Of a DNA stretch of 7,500 bases, positions 1-5,957 are shown one piece after another. The DNA is taken from NCBI GenBank assembly GCA_031263435.1, contig JAISFT010000001.1, positions 1 to 7,500 of the forward strand, read 5' to 3'. Source of the stretch: Treponema sp. GTDB lineage: Bacteria; Spirochaetota; Spirochaetia; Treponematales; Breznakiellaceae. Position 1 is the first letter of the stretch. Each line of letters begins with the position of its first letter. The position numbers and the translations under genes are program-made. Under the pieces are notes generated by a model. That model was given only the letters and a program-made list of their open reading frames with translations. It did no database searches and had not been told where the DNA came from.

Positions 1-1806
1 ACGGTGCTTTTTACCACCGCCGGGATGCACCCGCTGGTCCCCTACCTTTTGGGTCAGGAACACCCCGCGGGAAAGCGGCTGGTAGACTACCAGAAGTGCA
101 TCCGTACCGGGGACATTGATCTGGTGGGAGATCCCGGCCATCTTACGTTTTTTGAGATGCTGGGGAACTGGTCCCTGGGGGATTACTTCAAGGAGGGGGC
201 CATCAGGATGAGTTTTGAATTCCTCACTTCCCCCCAATGGCTGGGGATCCCCGTGGAAAGGCTGGGGGTTACGGTCTTTGCGGGGGATGAAAATGCCCCC
301 CGGGATGAGGAATCCGCGGCGGTATGGAAATCCCTGGGCATTCCCGAAGAACGGATCAGGTACCTGCCTAAAGAGGATAACTGGTGGGGTCCTGCGGGGA
401 CTACGGGCCCCTGCGGGCCGGACTCCGAGATGTTCTACGACTTTGGCAAGGAACCCTGCGGGCCGGACTGCGGCCCCGGCTGTTCCTGCGGCAAGTGGCT
501 GGAAATCTGGAACGATGTGTTCATGCAGTACAACAAGACCGCAGGGACCGGCGGATCTCCGGGGAGCTACGAACCCCTTTCCCGTACCTGCGTGGACACC
601 GGTATGGGCATAGAGCGGACCATCACGATCCTGAATGGTAAAAAATCGGTCTACGAAACGGAGATCTTTGCCCCCATCATCGGCGGCATAGAACGGGCCA
701 TCGGCGCCGCCGTCCAAGGAGGCGCCGCCGACAGAGGAGGCGCCTCCTCGGACAGCGGTACTTTCACTGCCGGCAGTGGGCCGGGGATTTACCGTTATGG
801 CGGCGACCCGGAGAAGGACAATTCGATACGGATCATCAGCGACCATGTCCGTTCTGCGGTCTTTGTCCTGGGGGACCCCAGGGCCGTAAGTCCTTCCAAC
901 GTGGGGGCCGGTTATGTGCTGCGGCGTCTTATCCGCCGGGCTGTGCGGCACTGCCGTAAGCTGGGAATTACGGGGAGTCCCCTTCTTTCCCCGCTGGCGG
1001 GGATCATCGTGGATGAATTTAAGGGACCGTACCCGGAACTGACGGAAAACCGTCCCTTCATCATCGAAGAACTGGACAAGGAGGAGGAACGATTCCTGGA
1101 GACCCTGCAGAAAGGGGAGCATGAGTTTGAAAAGATCCTCCCCAACCTCCTCAAGGACCCCCGGAAGATCATGAGCGGCCGGCTGGCCTTCAAGCTCTAC
1201 GATACCTACGGCTTCCCCATTGAGTTGACCGAGGAGCTGGCCGCGGAACAGGGGATGACGGTGAACCGGGCCGAGTTTGACGAGGCTTTTAAGAAGCATC
1301 AGGAGCTTTCCCGCGCCGGCGGAGAGCAGGCCTTTAAGGGGGGCCTGCAGGACCACAGTGAAATTGCCACCAGGTACCATACCGCCACCCATCTGCTCCA
1401 CAAGGCTCTGCGCCTGGTTCTGGGGGACCATGTGGCCCAAAAAGGTTCCAACATCACAGCGGAACGGATGCGTTTTGACTTTTCCCATCCCGCGCCCATG
1501 ACCCCGGAGGAGATTCAGCGGGTCCAGGACATCGTAAACGAGCAGATCAAGCGGGATCTGCCGGTAAGTATGGAGATAATGGGCCTGGAGACGGCCAAGG
1601 AGAGCGGAGCCATCGCCCTTTTTGGGGAAAAGTACGAATCCCAGGTCAAGGTCTACACCATGGGGGATTCTACGATGGGGATCTTTTCCCGGGAAGTCTG
1701 CGGAGGCCCCCATGTCGAACGGACCGGGGTTCTGGGAAGCTTCAAAATCCAAAAAGAACAGAGTTCCAGCGCCGGAGTCAGGAGAATTCGGGCGGTTTTA
1801 GAATAG
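1..1806 (+). CDS. alaS: Alanine--tRNA ligase, compact form (5' end missing)
   Basis: Class II synthetase that charges tRNA-Ala in the cytoplasm. The reading frame is open from base 1. By comparison with E. coli AlaRS, about 35 N-terminal residues lie upstream of the window. Class II motif 1 begins with LFTTAGM. Motif 2 is FFEMLGNWSLGDYFKEGA (from about 148). Motif 3 is VDTGMGIER (about 592-618). The tRNA-binding part includes KLYDTYGFPIELT (about 1192-1230). The editing core has HTATHLLH (1378-1401) and CGGPH (1699-1713), which together give the HxxxH/CxxxH zinc site. The protein stops at VRRIRAVLE, so the DHHA1/C-Ala region of the ~876-residue E. coli enzyme is absent. The sequence also runs almost directly from the tRNA-binding part (FDEAF, near 1276) through FKGGLQDHSE to HTATH, so the ~100-residue beta-barrel usually found there is missing too. 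Family knowledge: short AlaRS enzymes of about 600 residues occur in spirochaetes such as Borrelia. A four-cysteine insert and a repeat insert are described in the findings. Stop TAG at 1804. Confidence 0.97.
   Translation, partial: TVLFTTAGMHPLVPYLLGQEHPAGKRLVDYQKCIRTGDIDLVGDPGHLTFFEMLGNWSLGDYFKEGAIRMSFEFLTSPQWLGIPVERLGVTVFAGDENAPRDEESAAVWKSLGIPEERIRYLPKEDNWWGPAGTTGPCGPDSEMFYDFGKEPCGPDCGPGCSCGKWLEIWNDVFMQYNKTAGTGGSPGSYEPLSRTCVDTGMGIERTITILNGKKSVYETEIFAPIIGGIERAIGAAVQGGAADRGGASSDSGTFTAGSGPGIYRYGGDPEKDNSIRIISDHVRSAVFVLGDPRAVSPSNVGAGYVLRRLIRRAVRHCRKLGITGSPLLSPLAGIIVDEFKGPYPELTENRPFIIEELDKEEERFLETLQKGEHEFEKILPNLLKDPRKIMSGRLAFKLYDTYGFPIELTEELAAEQGMTVNRAEFDEAFKKHQELSRAGGEQAFKGGLQDHSEIATRYHTATHLLHKALRLVLGDHVAQKGSNITAERMRFDFSHPAPMTPEEIQRVQDIVNEQIKRDLPVSMEIMGLETAKESGAIALFGEKYESQVKVYTMGDSTMGIFSREVCGGPHVERTGVLGSFKIQKEQSSSAGVRRIRAVLE
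703..756 (+). repeat. 18-bp tandem repeat x3 inside alaS, with a 16-bp perfect palindrome
   Basis: Three adjacent 18-bp units start at 703, 721 and 739. The first two share GGCGCCGCCG at their start; the third starts GGCGCCTCCTCGG and has diverged. They are in the alaS frame and encode GAAVQG, GAADRG and GASSDS. The junction of units 2 and 3 contains the perfect palindrome GAGGAGGCGCCTCCTC (734-749). The peptide sits between FAPIIGGIERAI and the conserved SIRIISDHVR, where AlaRS enzymes usually have a short linker. It is probably a tolerated surface-loop expansion. Confidence 0.85.
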
Positions 1807-1911
1807 CCAAAGGTCTTTTTTTTTCGTATATTTAATTCTATAAGGCTGGCAGATGCTGGGGCCGGCCGTAACCGCATTTTATCGTATTGGTTTTGAATAT
1901 AAGGATTGTAT
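1807..1911 (+). promoter_or_regulatory. Leader between alaS and the parvulin gene, with hairpin
   Basis: This 105-nt gap begins with a T9 run (1816-1824) just after the alaS stop. I cannot find a convincing stem before the run, so it is not called as a terminator. A short hairpin follows: GGCTGGC (1844-1850) pairs with GCCGGCC (1861-1867) with one G-U pair and a 10-nt loop. The stretch is AT-rich at both ends. A weak -10-like TATAAG lies at 1839-1844, but it has only a T run where the -35 should be. A promoter here is plausible but not shown. The gap ends in a good Shine-Dalgarno AAGGA (1901-1905), six bases before the ATG at 1912. Confidence 0.3.
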
Positions 1912-2979
1912 ATGAAACGATTTTTTATGGGCGCTATCCTCTGTTTTGGCGGAGTTTTTGCCCTGTATGCGCAAATTGATGCTCAGACGGTCGCCATGGT
2001 CAATCTCATCAGGCAGGAGCCCATTACGGTGCGGCAGCTCAAGGCGGAGTTAGCCCCTCTGGAACAGGCCCGGGGCCGGGGTTTTTCCGTTGCGGAGCGG
2101 CGGGAGGCCCTGGAAGCGCTGATCAACCAGCGGCTTATGCTGCAGGCGGCGGAACGGGACCGGATCACCGTGTCGGAAAACGAGATCGACACCGCCCTAA
2201 AGGATTATCTGGCCCAGCAGGCGGGCCGGGCCCTTACGGATGCCGAATATGCCCAGGCCCTGCGGGATGCCGGCAGCAACGCCCCCCTTGTCCGGCAGCA
2301 GGCCGGCAGGGAACTGTTGATACAAAAGTACCTGATGTCAAAAAAGCAGGCCCAGATCAACGCCGGCGTCAGGGAGCCAAGCGATGATGACGTTCTCCGC
2401 TGGTATAATCTCAACAAGTCGGAACTGCGGCGGCCGGACATGGTACGGCTTAACCTTATCTCGGTCCCCTACGGCGCGGATTCTGCTTCCAAAACAAGGG
2501 CAAGGGAAACGGCGGATCGTCTGGTCCGGGACATCGGTACCAACTCCACCAGGTTTGATGAGGCGGTTTTACGGGGAGTTGCCTCCGGCGCGGGGGTTAC
2601 GGCCGCGGGGGGAAGCGGTTATGTTTCCAGCCGGGGTGTCTACATCCGCCGGAATGCCGAATACCAGCAGAGGCTGGGGGAAAATTTTCTTAGCATCGCA
2701 TTCAACCTTAGGCAGGGAGAAGTGTCCGCCCTTATAGAGAGCGGGGATGCCTACCAGATCATCAAGGTGATCGAAGTCCTGTCGCAGAAGTTCCTGGAAT
2801 TGGATGATATTATAGCCCCGGAGAATCCAAGCCCGGTCAGCGTAAGGCAGTACATCCGCCAGGGACTTATGGCCGAACAAGCCCAGGGGCTTCTGAATCA
2901 GGCCATGTCGGAACTGGTTGAAGAACTGCGGCGGGGAAGAAATACGGTAACGATCTACGAGCAGTATCTGAACTGGTAA
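1912..2979 (+). CDS. Secreted SurA/PpiC-like (parvulin-family) periplasmic folding protein, probably non-catalytic
   Basis: Encodes 355 residues. I chose the ATG at 1912 rather than the in-frame TTG at 1906 because AAGGA (1901-1905) is well spaced for it and it gives a clean signal peptide: KR at the N-terminus, a hydrophobic core to about residue 18, and likely cleavage after LYA (residue 20). Residues ~21-150 resemble the helical SurA N-terminal chaperone domain (VNLIRQEPITVRQLK, then EALINQRLMLQAAERDRITVSENEID). Residues ~160-290 look like one PpiC domain: RRPDMVRLNLISVPYG, then GGSGYVSSRG, then FNLRQGEVSALIES and YQIIKV. A helical tail follows. The histidines conserved in parvulins (HIL near the start, YHIIKV near the end) are absent: asparagine/leucine and Q282 occupy those places, and the whole protein has no histidine. 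The likely role is a chaperone for outer-membrane or periplasmic proteins. It corresponds to the protein beside alaS in T. pallidum (Tpn39b, from memory). The stop overlaps the nusB start by one base (TAATG). Confidence 0.85.
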   Translation: MKRFFMGAILCFGGVFALYAQIDAQTVAMVNLIRQEPITVRQLKAELAPLEQARGRGFSVAERREALEALINQRLMLQAAERDRITVSENEIDTALKDYLAQQAGRALTDAEYAQALRDAGSNAPLVRQQAGRELLIQKYLMSKKQAQINAGVREPSDDDVLRWYNLNKSELRRPDMVRLNLISVPYGADSASKTRARETADRLVRDIGTNSTRFDEAVLRGVASGAGVTAAGGSGYVSSRGVYIRRNAEYQQRLGENFLSIAFNLRQGEVSALIESGDAYQIIKVIEVLSQKFLELDDIIAPENPSPVSVRQYIRQGLMAEQAQGLLNQAMSELVEELRRGRNTVTIYEQYLNW

Positions 2980-3506
2980 TGGCTTCCCGCAGAAAAGGAC
3001 GAATACTGGCCTTCCAGGCCCTTTACTCCTGGGAAGCAAATGCAGGGCAGGGCAGGGGGGGGAAGAATCTTCCCCCGGGAGAAGCCGTCGATTCGCCTTC
3101 GTCCCGGCGGGAAGCTGTGCCGGGGCCCCGGGTGCCGCAGGAACTTCTGGAATTTTCCTGGCTGGAAAAGGAAAAACAGGCTGCCCTGGATGAAGATATT
3201 TCGGGATTCTCCCGGCTTATCATTGCAGGCACGATAGAAAACATTGCCGGCATAGACCGGATGATCAAGAAACACCTGGAAAACTGGGATTTTACCCGGC
3301 TTAACCGGGTGGATCTTGCTATTTTGCGGATAAGCACCTATACCCTGATGTTTCAAACCGATGTGGCCCCCTCCATTGTAATCAACGAGGCCATCGGTAT
3401 CTCAAAAGAATTCGGTACCGATGACTCCTACCGCTTTATCAACGGCGTGCTGGACAGCATCCGGCGGACTCTGCAGGAGAATCCGGTCTTCCGGGGCGTA
3501 ACATGA
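2979..3506 (+). CDS. nusB: Transcription antitermination factor NusB
   Basis: Encodes 175 residues. NusB pairs with NusE (ribosomal protein S10) on boxA RNA in antitermination complexes and helps rRNA transcription and maturation. The N-terminal helix RRKGRILAFQALYSWE (residues 4-19) is typical. The C-terminal core is also typical: LIIAGTIENIAGIDRMIKKHLENW, then LNRVDLAILRISTYTLMF, then VINEAIGISKEFGTDDSYRFINGVLDSI. E. coli NusB has 139 residues. The extra length is mostly a Gly/Pro/Arg-rich stretch at residues ~21-53, between helix 1 and helix 2, encoded by the repetitive DNA at 3043-3140. The start ATG overlaps the upstream stop (TAATG) and the stop overlaps the next start (ATGA), so translational coupling in both directions is likely. 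No strong Shine-Dalgarno of its own is visible beyond the end of the upstream gene. Confidence 0.95.
   Translation: MASRRKGRILAFQALYSWEANAGQGRGGKNLPPGEAVDSPSSRREAVPGPRVPQELLEFSWLEKEKQAALDEDISGFSRLIIAGTIENIAGIDRMIKKHLENWDFTRLNRVDLAILRISTYTLMFQTDVAPSIVINEAIGISKEFGTDDSYRFINGVLDSIRRTLQENPVFRGVT
3043..3131 (+). repeat. Repetitive, palindromic insert DNA inside nusB (CAGGG x3, G8 tract, two palindromes)
   Basis: Three CAGGG units run from 3043 to 3057 and merge into a run of eight G (3055-3062). GGGGGAAGA (3058-3066) is mirrored by TCTTCCCCC (3068-3076), giving a 9-bp perfect stem around one base. Further on is the perfect 12-bp palindrome CCGGGGCCCCGG (3120-3131). All of this encodes the extra low-complexity segment of NusB. 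The G8 run is a possible slippage site. Confidence 0.75.
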
Positions 3507-5230
3507 TCCAAAGGGGCGGGGCCCTGCGGTTCTCCGTCAAACTGGCCGTTGTTTTTGGAATCCTGTTTTCCGTACTTATCTGCGCGGTCCTGATCTTTTT
3601 GGGTCTGCGGCCGGACCGGAACTACTTTGGCCCTCCCGCCGCTTCTTCCGGGGATGTGTTCCACCGCCTGCTGCGGGAATACGATCAGACCTGTGTTGCC
3701 CCCCCGGATCCCGGACAACTTGATACACTGAGCGCCCTGTTGGACAAGATGGAGCAGAGCGCCCGGGGGGTGGAATCCTGGCTGTCCCTGCTGAAGCGCC
3801 GCCGGGCCCTGGCAGAGGCTTCCCCCCGGATGCTCCTCCCCTACCGGGAGTCCGGCCGCCGGGCCGCCGCGGCCTTCCCCTGGTCGGAACCCCTGGCCGC
3901 GGTGGCCGCGGCCGCCCTGCTCCGGGAAAGTCCCGTGACGGCGGAAAATGCCGAAACCCTCCGCTCTTATGCGGCTCTTATCAACGAGGCCAGACTCTGT
4001 CCCCTTGCCCTGGGCATTAGCATCCTGGTGGGCGATTTTAACAGCCCCGCCCTGGCCTTGGGCCGGGGGGAGGCTTTTCTAAGCGCCGGTCTTCCCCTTA
4101 TCCGCCCCGGCATGTCCAAAGAGCAGGGGGACCGGTTCATCGCCGATCTGGTCATACTGCGGCTTTTGAAGGGGGATTACCGGGGCGCCGAAGCCCAGAT
4201 CCTGGGAATTTCCCGGCCGGAGATCCCGGAACTGCGGATTTTCCTGGGGGAATACTACTACGACTTTGGGAATCCCCTGCAGGCCGCGGAGATCTTCAAC
4301 CGGGCGGCGGATGAAAAATCCCTGCTCCGCTCAGCCGACGCCCTTTGGCTGGGGAAGCGGCCCGAAAACGCCCGGAATATTTGGCTAACCCTGAGCCGGC
4401 CGGGTGGATCGCCTCCGGCAGCGCCGGAAACGCAGATCCGCAGCATCTACAACCTGGCCGCCACCGCTCCGTCCCCGGAAGAACGGAATGTCTGGCTGGG
4501 CCTGATACCCGCACGGGGACAGGAATACCCCGCGTTGCGTGCGGACCCCTCGTATCAATACGGCCTGGCGGCCTATACCCGGACCCTGGCCCCCTACGAA
4601 GCCCTGAGCCTGCTGGATACCCGGGAACCGGCCGGTGAACCGGGTGGCAAACCGGGGTTACATGCCCTTAGAGACCTGGAGATTCTGCGCCGGCGGGCGG
4701 AACTGTGGACGGTGGACCGGACGGTGGCGGAAACCTGGCTGCTCCTGGGCCGCTACCCCCAGGATAGCCGGCTCTACCAGTGGGCCGCCTGGTACTTTGG
4801 GTACCAGCGCCAGTACGAGGAGGCGGCCGTGCTGATAAAGACCGCCGGTTACCGGAACATCCAGGGCCCCTGGCTGGACCTGATTACCGCACTCCGGTAC
4901 ATGGAGGCCGGCCGCCTGGACCAGGCGGAGGAACTGCTGCGGACCGTACAAGCGGGTCCGGGGAGCCCCGTAGTCTGGCAGGCGGACGCCAACCTGGGCC
5001 TTATTCTGGAGAGCCGCAGCGCCCCGTTCCCCGCCCTGGAACGTTACGAAACCGCCGCCGCCGGGGTAGAGGATAGGCGGGCCGCAAGCCGCCTTCAACA
5101 GCGTATCGCCGGCTGTTTGCGCAGCCTGGGCCGGGCGGAGGAAAGCCGCCGGGCCCTCCGCTACAGTCTAGACCTTAACCCGGACAACCTGGCCGCCCGG
5201 CTGGAACTGCGGCGGCTGGAAGGCCAATAG
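3503..5230 (+). CDS. Membrane-anchored TPR-repeat protein, spirochaete conserved hypothetical
   Basis: Encodes 575 residues. No specific function is recognised. Residues ~12-35 (VKLAVVFGILFSVLICAVLIFLGL) form a single membrane helix with R4, R9 and K13 before it. The expected topology is N-terminus in the cytoplasm and a large soluble domain in the periplasm. The rest is helical with TPR-like repeats: a pair around 213-272 (LVILRLLKGDYRGAEAQIL, then FLGEYYYDFGNPLQAAEIF) and a C-terminal series from ~430 (YFGYQRQYEEAAVLI, YMEAGRLDQAEELL, CLRSLGRAEESRRAL followed by LDLNPDNLAARLEL at the end). TPR folds usually bind proteins, so a scaffold or envelope-assembly role is an inference, supported by its coupling to a secreted chaperone gene two genes upstream. 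Translation starts inside the nusB stop (ATGA), with only a weak Shine-Dalgarno. The gene is markedly GC-rich and has Ala/Arg/Leu-rich codon use. A 12-bp repeat lies at 4625-4660. It probably matches the unnamed gene between nusB and groES in T. pallidum. Confidence 0.85.
   Translation: MIQRGGALRFSVKLAVVFGILFSVLICAVLIFLGLRPDRNYFGPPAASSGDVFHRLLREYDQTCVAPPDPGQLDTLSALLDKMEQSARGVESWLSLLKRRRALAEASPRMLLPYRESGRRAAAAFPWSEPLAAVAAAALLRESPVTAENAETLRSYAALINEARLCPLALGISILVGDFNSPALALGRGEAFLSAGLPLIRPGMSKEQGDRFIADLVILRLLKGDYRGAEAQILGISRPEIPELRIFLGEYYYDFGNPLQAAEIFNRAADEKSLLRSADALWLGKRPENARNIWLTLSRPGGSPPAAPETQIRSIYNLAATAPSPEERNVWLGLIPARGQEYPALRADPSYQYGLAAYTRTLAPYEALSLLDTREPAGEPGGKPGLHALRDLEILRRRAELWTVDRTVAETWLLLGRYPQDSRLYQWAAWYFGYQRQYEEAAVLIKTAGYRNIQGPWLDLITALRYMEAGRLDQAEELLRTVQAGPGSPVVWQADANLGLILESRSAPFPALERYETAAAGVEDRRAASRLQQRIAGCLRSLGRAEESRRALRYSLDLNPDNLAARLELRRLEGQ
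4625..4660 (+). repeat. 12-bp degenerate tandem repeat inside the TPR gene
   Basis: Units GAACCGGCCGGT (4625-4636), GAACCGGGTGGC (4637-4648) and AAACCGGGGTTA (4649-4660) are in frame with the gene. They encode EPAG, EPGG and KPGL, a Pro/Gly linker between helical segments. The third unit is diverged. Confidence 0.65.
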
Positions 5231-5296
5231 CAGTCCCCCTTACCCCCGGATGAACGCATAGGAATTTTTGACCGCGGAATTTTACCACAAAGGATT

Positions 5297-5468
5297 CTCT
5301 GCGTTTATCTTGGGGCTTGTCAGGCGCCGCCCCAGCGACGCGCAAGGGATTGAAGCGGTATCCTTTTTTGCTGCAGGCAAAAAAGATACAAGCGGAAAGC
5401 CCGGTCCGTGCGCCGCAGGCGCACGGATGCGCCCAAAATAGGAAAATTCCTCTGCGTTTATCCTGGGG
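5297..5468 (+). repeat. Pair of 19-bp direct repeats flanking an intergenic element
   Basis: CTCTGCGTTTATCTTGGGG (5297-5315) recurs at 5450-5468 with a single change (T to C at the 14th base), 18 of 19 identical, start to start 153 bp. An 8-bp inverted pair, GGAATTTT (5276-5283) and AAAATTCC (5443-5450), also brackets the enclosed segment. The arrangement could reflect insertion of a small element with target duplication, a repeat family module, or recombination. The second copy ends 16 bp before the groES -35 box. Confidence 0.75.
5316..5437 (+). ncRNA. Structured intergenic RNA-like element, resembles the flavo-1 motif
   Basis: No gene of any plausible kind lies here, but the structure is strong. 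CTTTTTTGC (5363-5371) pairs with GCAAAAAAG (5377-5385) around a TGCAG loop. The helix extends by TAT/ATA past one bulged C. This hairpin is flanked on both sides by the sequence AAGCGG: GATTGAAGCGGTATC before it and GATACAAGCGGAAAGCCC after it. GGG (5346-5348) and CCC (5400-5402) could close the unit. A second perfect hairpin follows: TCCGTGCGCC (5405-5414), loop GCA, GGCGCACGGA (5418-5427). From memory, intergenic motifs of the form GAAGCGG-TATCC-stem-GATA-AGCGGAAAGCC are common in Bacteroidota and are known in spirochaetes; I associate this with the Rfam flavo-1 motif. Family name and strand are inferences. It is not followed by a T run, so a simple terminator role is not supported. Confidence 0.5.
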
Positions 5469-5484
5469 TCGATGCAAAATTTTC

Positions 5485-5513
5485 TTGACCACCGTACCCA
5501 GTTTTTGTATATT
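5485..5513 (+). promoter_or_regulatory. Sigma-70-type promoter of groES
   Basis: TTGACC (5485-5490) and TATATT (5508-5513) are separated by exactly 17 bp, close to the TTGACA/TATAAT consensus. Transcription would start near 5520, giving a leader of about 35 nt before the groES ATG. No CIRCE operator (TTAGCACTC-N9-GAGTGCTAA) is visible around it, so HrcA control of this copy is not supported. Confidence 0.8.
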
Positions 5514-5555
5514 CAATACATAAAATCTTAAAGCTCAAGAAGAACGGAGGATTAT

Positions 5556-5822
5556 ATGAAGGTAAAGCCCTTGGCAGACCGGGTCATTGTCAAGCTGGAA
5601 AAGAGTGAAACAAAATCCGCTGGGGGGATCATTATTCCCGATACCGCTCAGGAAAAAACCCAAAGCGGCGTGGTGGTGGAGGTAGGGGATGATAAAGAAG
5701 TTATCAAGGTAAGCCCCGGCCAGAAGATCTTGTACGACAAGTATGCCGGTACCCAGATCAAGATCGATGGAACCGATCACCTGATCCTTAAGATGCAGGA
5801 TATTCTTGCAATCATTGAGTAG
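5556..5822 (+). CDS. groES: Co-chaperonin GroES (Hsp10)
   Basis: Encodes 88 residues, slightly shorter than the ~97 of E. coli. It forms the heptameric lid of the GroEL folding chamber in the cytoplasm. The start is typical: KVKPLADRVIVKLEKSETKSAGGIIIPDTAQEK. The mobile loop that contacts GroEL lies at residues ~17-33. A beta-barrel core follows (SGVVVEVGD, then VSPGQKILYDKYAGTQIKIDG, then LILKMQDILAIIE). The Shine-Dalgarno GGAGG (5546-5550) lies five bases before the ATG. The gene appears monocistronic: its own promoter is at 5485-5513 and a terminator follows at 5855-5930. groEL is not downstream. As I recall, T. pallidum also keeps groEL elsewhere. Confidence 0.97.
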   Translation: MKVKPLADRVIVKLEKSETKSAGGIIIPDTAQEKTQSGVVVEVGDDKEVIKVSPGQKILYDKYAGTQIKIDGTDHLILKMQDILAIIE

Positions 5823-5854
5823 AGTTTTGTTCCGGTAAAGCCGGATCCGAAAAG

Positions 5855-5930
5855 CCCGGCCGTGGGAGTCTGCTGTGCATTGCGTATAAAAGCCGCATGT
5901 ACAACAGACTGCCAGGGTCCGGGTTTTTTT
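5855..5930 (+). terminator. Long-stem intrinsic terminator of groES
   Basis: CCCGG (5855-5859) pairs with CCGGG (5919-5923) at the base. The inner arm 5867-5884 (AGTCTGCTGTGCAT...GCG) pairs with 5894-5910 (CGCATGTACAACAGACT) with one mismatch, one G-U pair and one bulge. Between these, short CC and TGG pairings are broken by mismatches. The loop is about nine bases. Seven T (5924-5930) follow directly. The stem is far longer than a normal terminator stem, so the transcript end would carry a ~69-nt imperfect hairpin. Confidence 0.8.
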
Positions 5931-5952
5931 GTGTCATTTTGGCACACTTTTT
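5930..5952 (+). terminator. Possible second, weak terminator hairpin
   Basis: TGTGTC (5930-5935) and GGCACA (5941-5946) can form a 6-bp stem with one G-U pair and a five-base loop. Five T (5948-5952) follow after one C. It lies directly behind the main groES terminator, so it may be a backup. Confidence 0.4.
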
Positions 5953-5957
5953 GGGCA

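Noticed and set aside
1800..1826. Intrinsic terminator at the T9 run after alaS
   Set aside because: The bases before the run do not form a stem longer than about three pairs.
1912..1975. Lipoprotein signal with Cys at residue 11 of the parvulin-like protein
   Set aside because: The cysteine is inside the hydrophobic core and is preceded by leucine instead of a small residue. A normal signal peptidase I site after residue 20 fits better.
5297..5468. CRISPR array
   Set aside because: There are only two repeat copies of 19 bp, 153 bp apart, with no regular spacers and no cas genes in the window.
5317..5523. A 68-codon open frame on the + strand ahead of groES
   Set aside because: It lies entirely over the hairpins, the direct repeat and the groES promoter, has no Shine-Dalgarno and shows no protein family features. 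The frame is a by-product of the structured element.
5450..5560. CIRCE/HrcA operator at groES
   Set aside because: No TTAGCACTC or GAGTGCTAA half-sites are present near the promoter or leader.
5940..5957. A second possible -24/-12 element beginning TGGCAC
   Set aside because: The GG (5941-5942) and nearest GC (5955-5956) are separated by 12 bases, not ten, and the bases where the -12 GC should be are GG.
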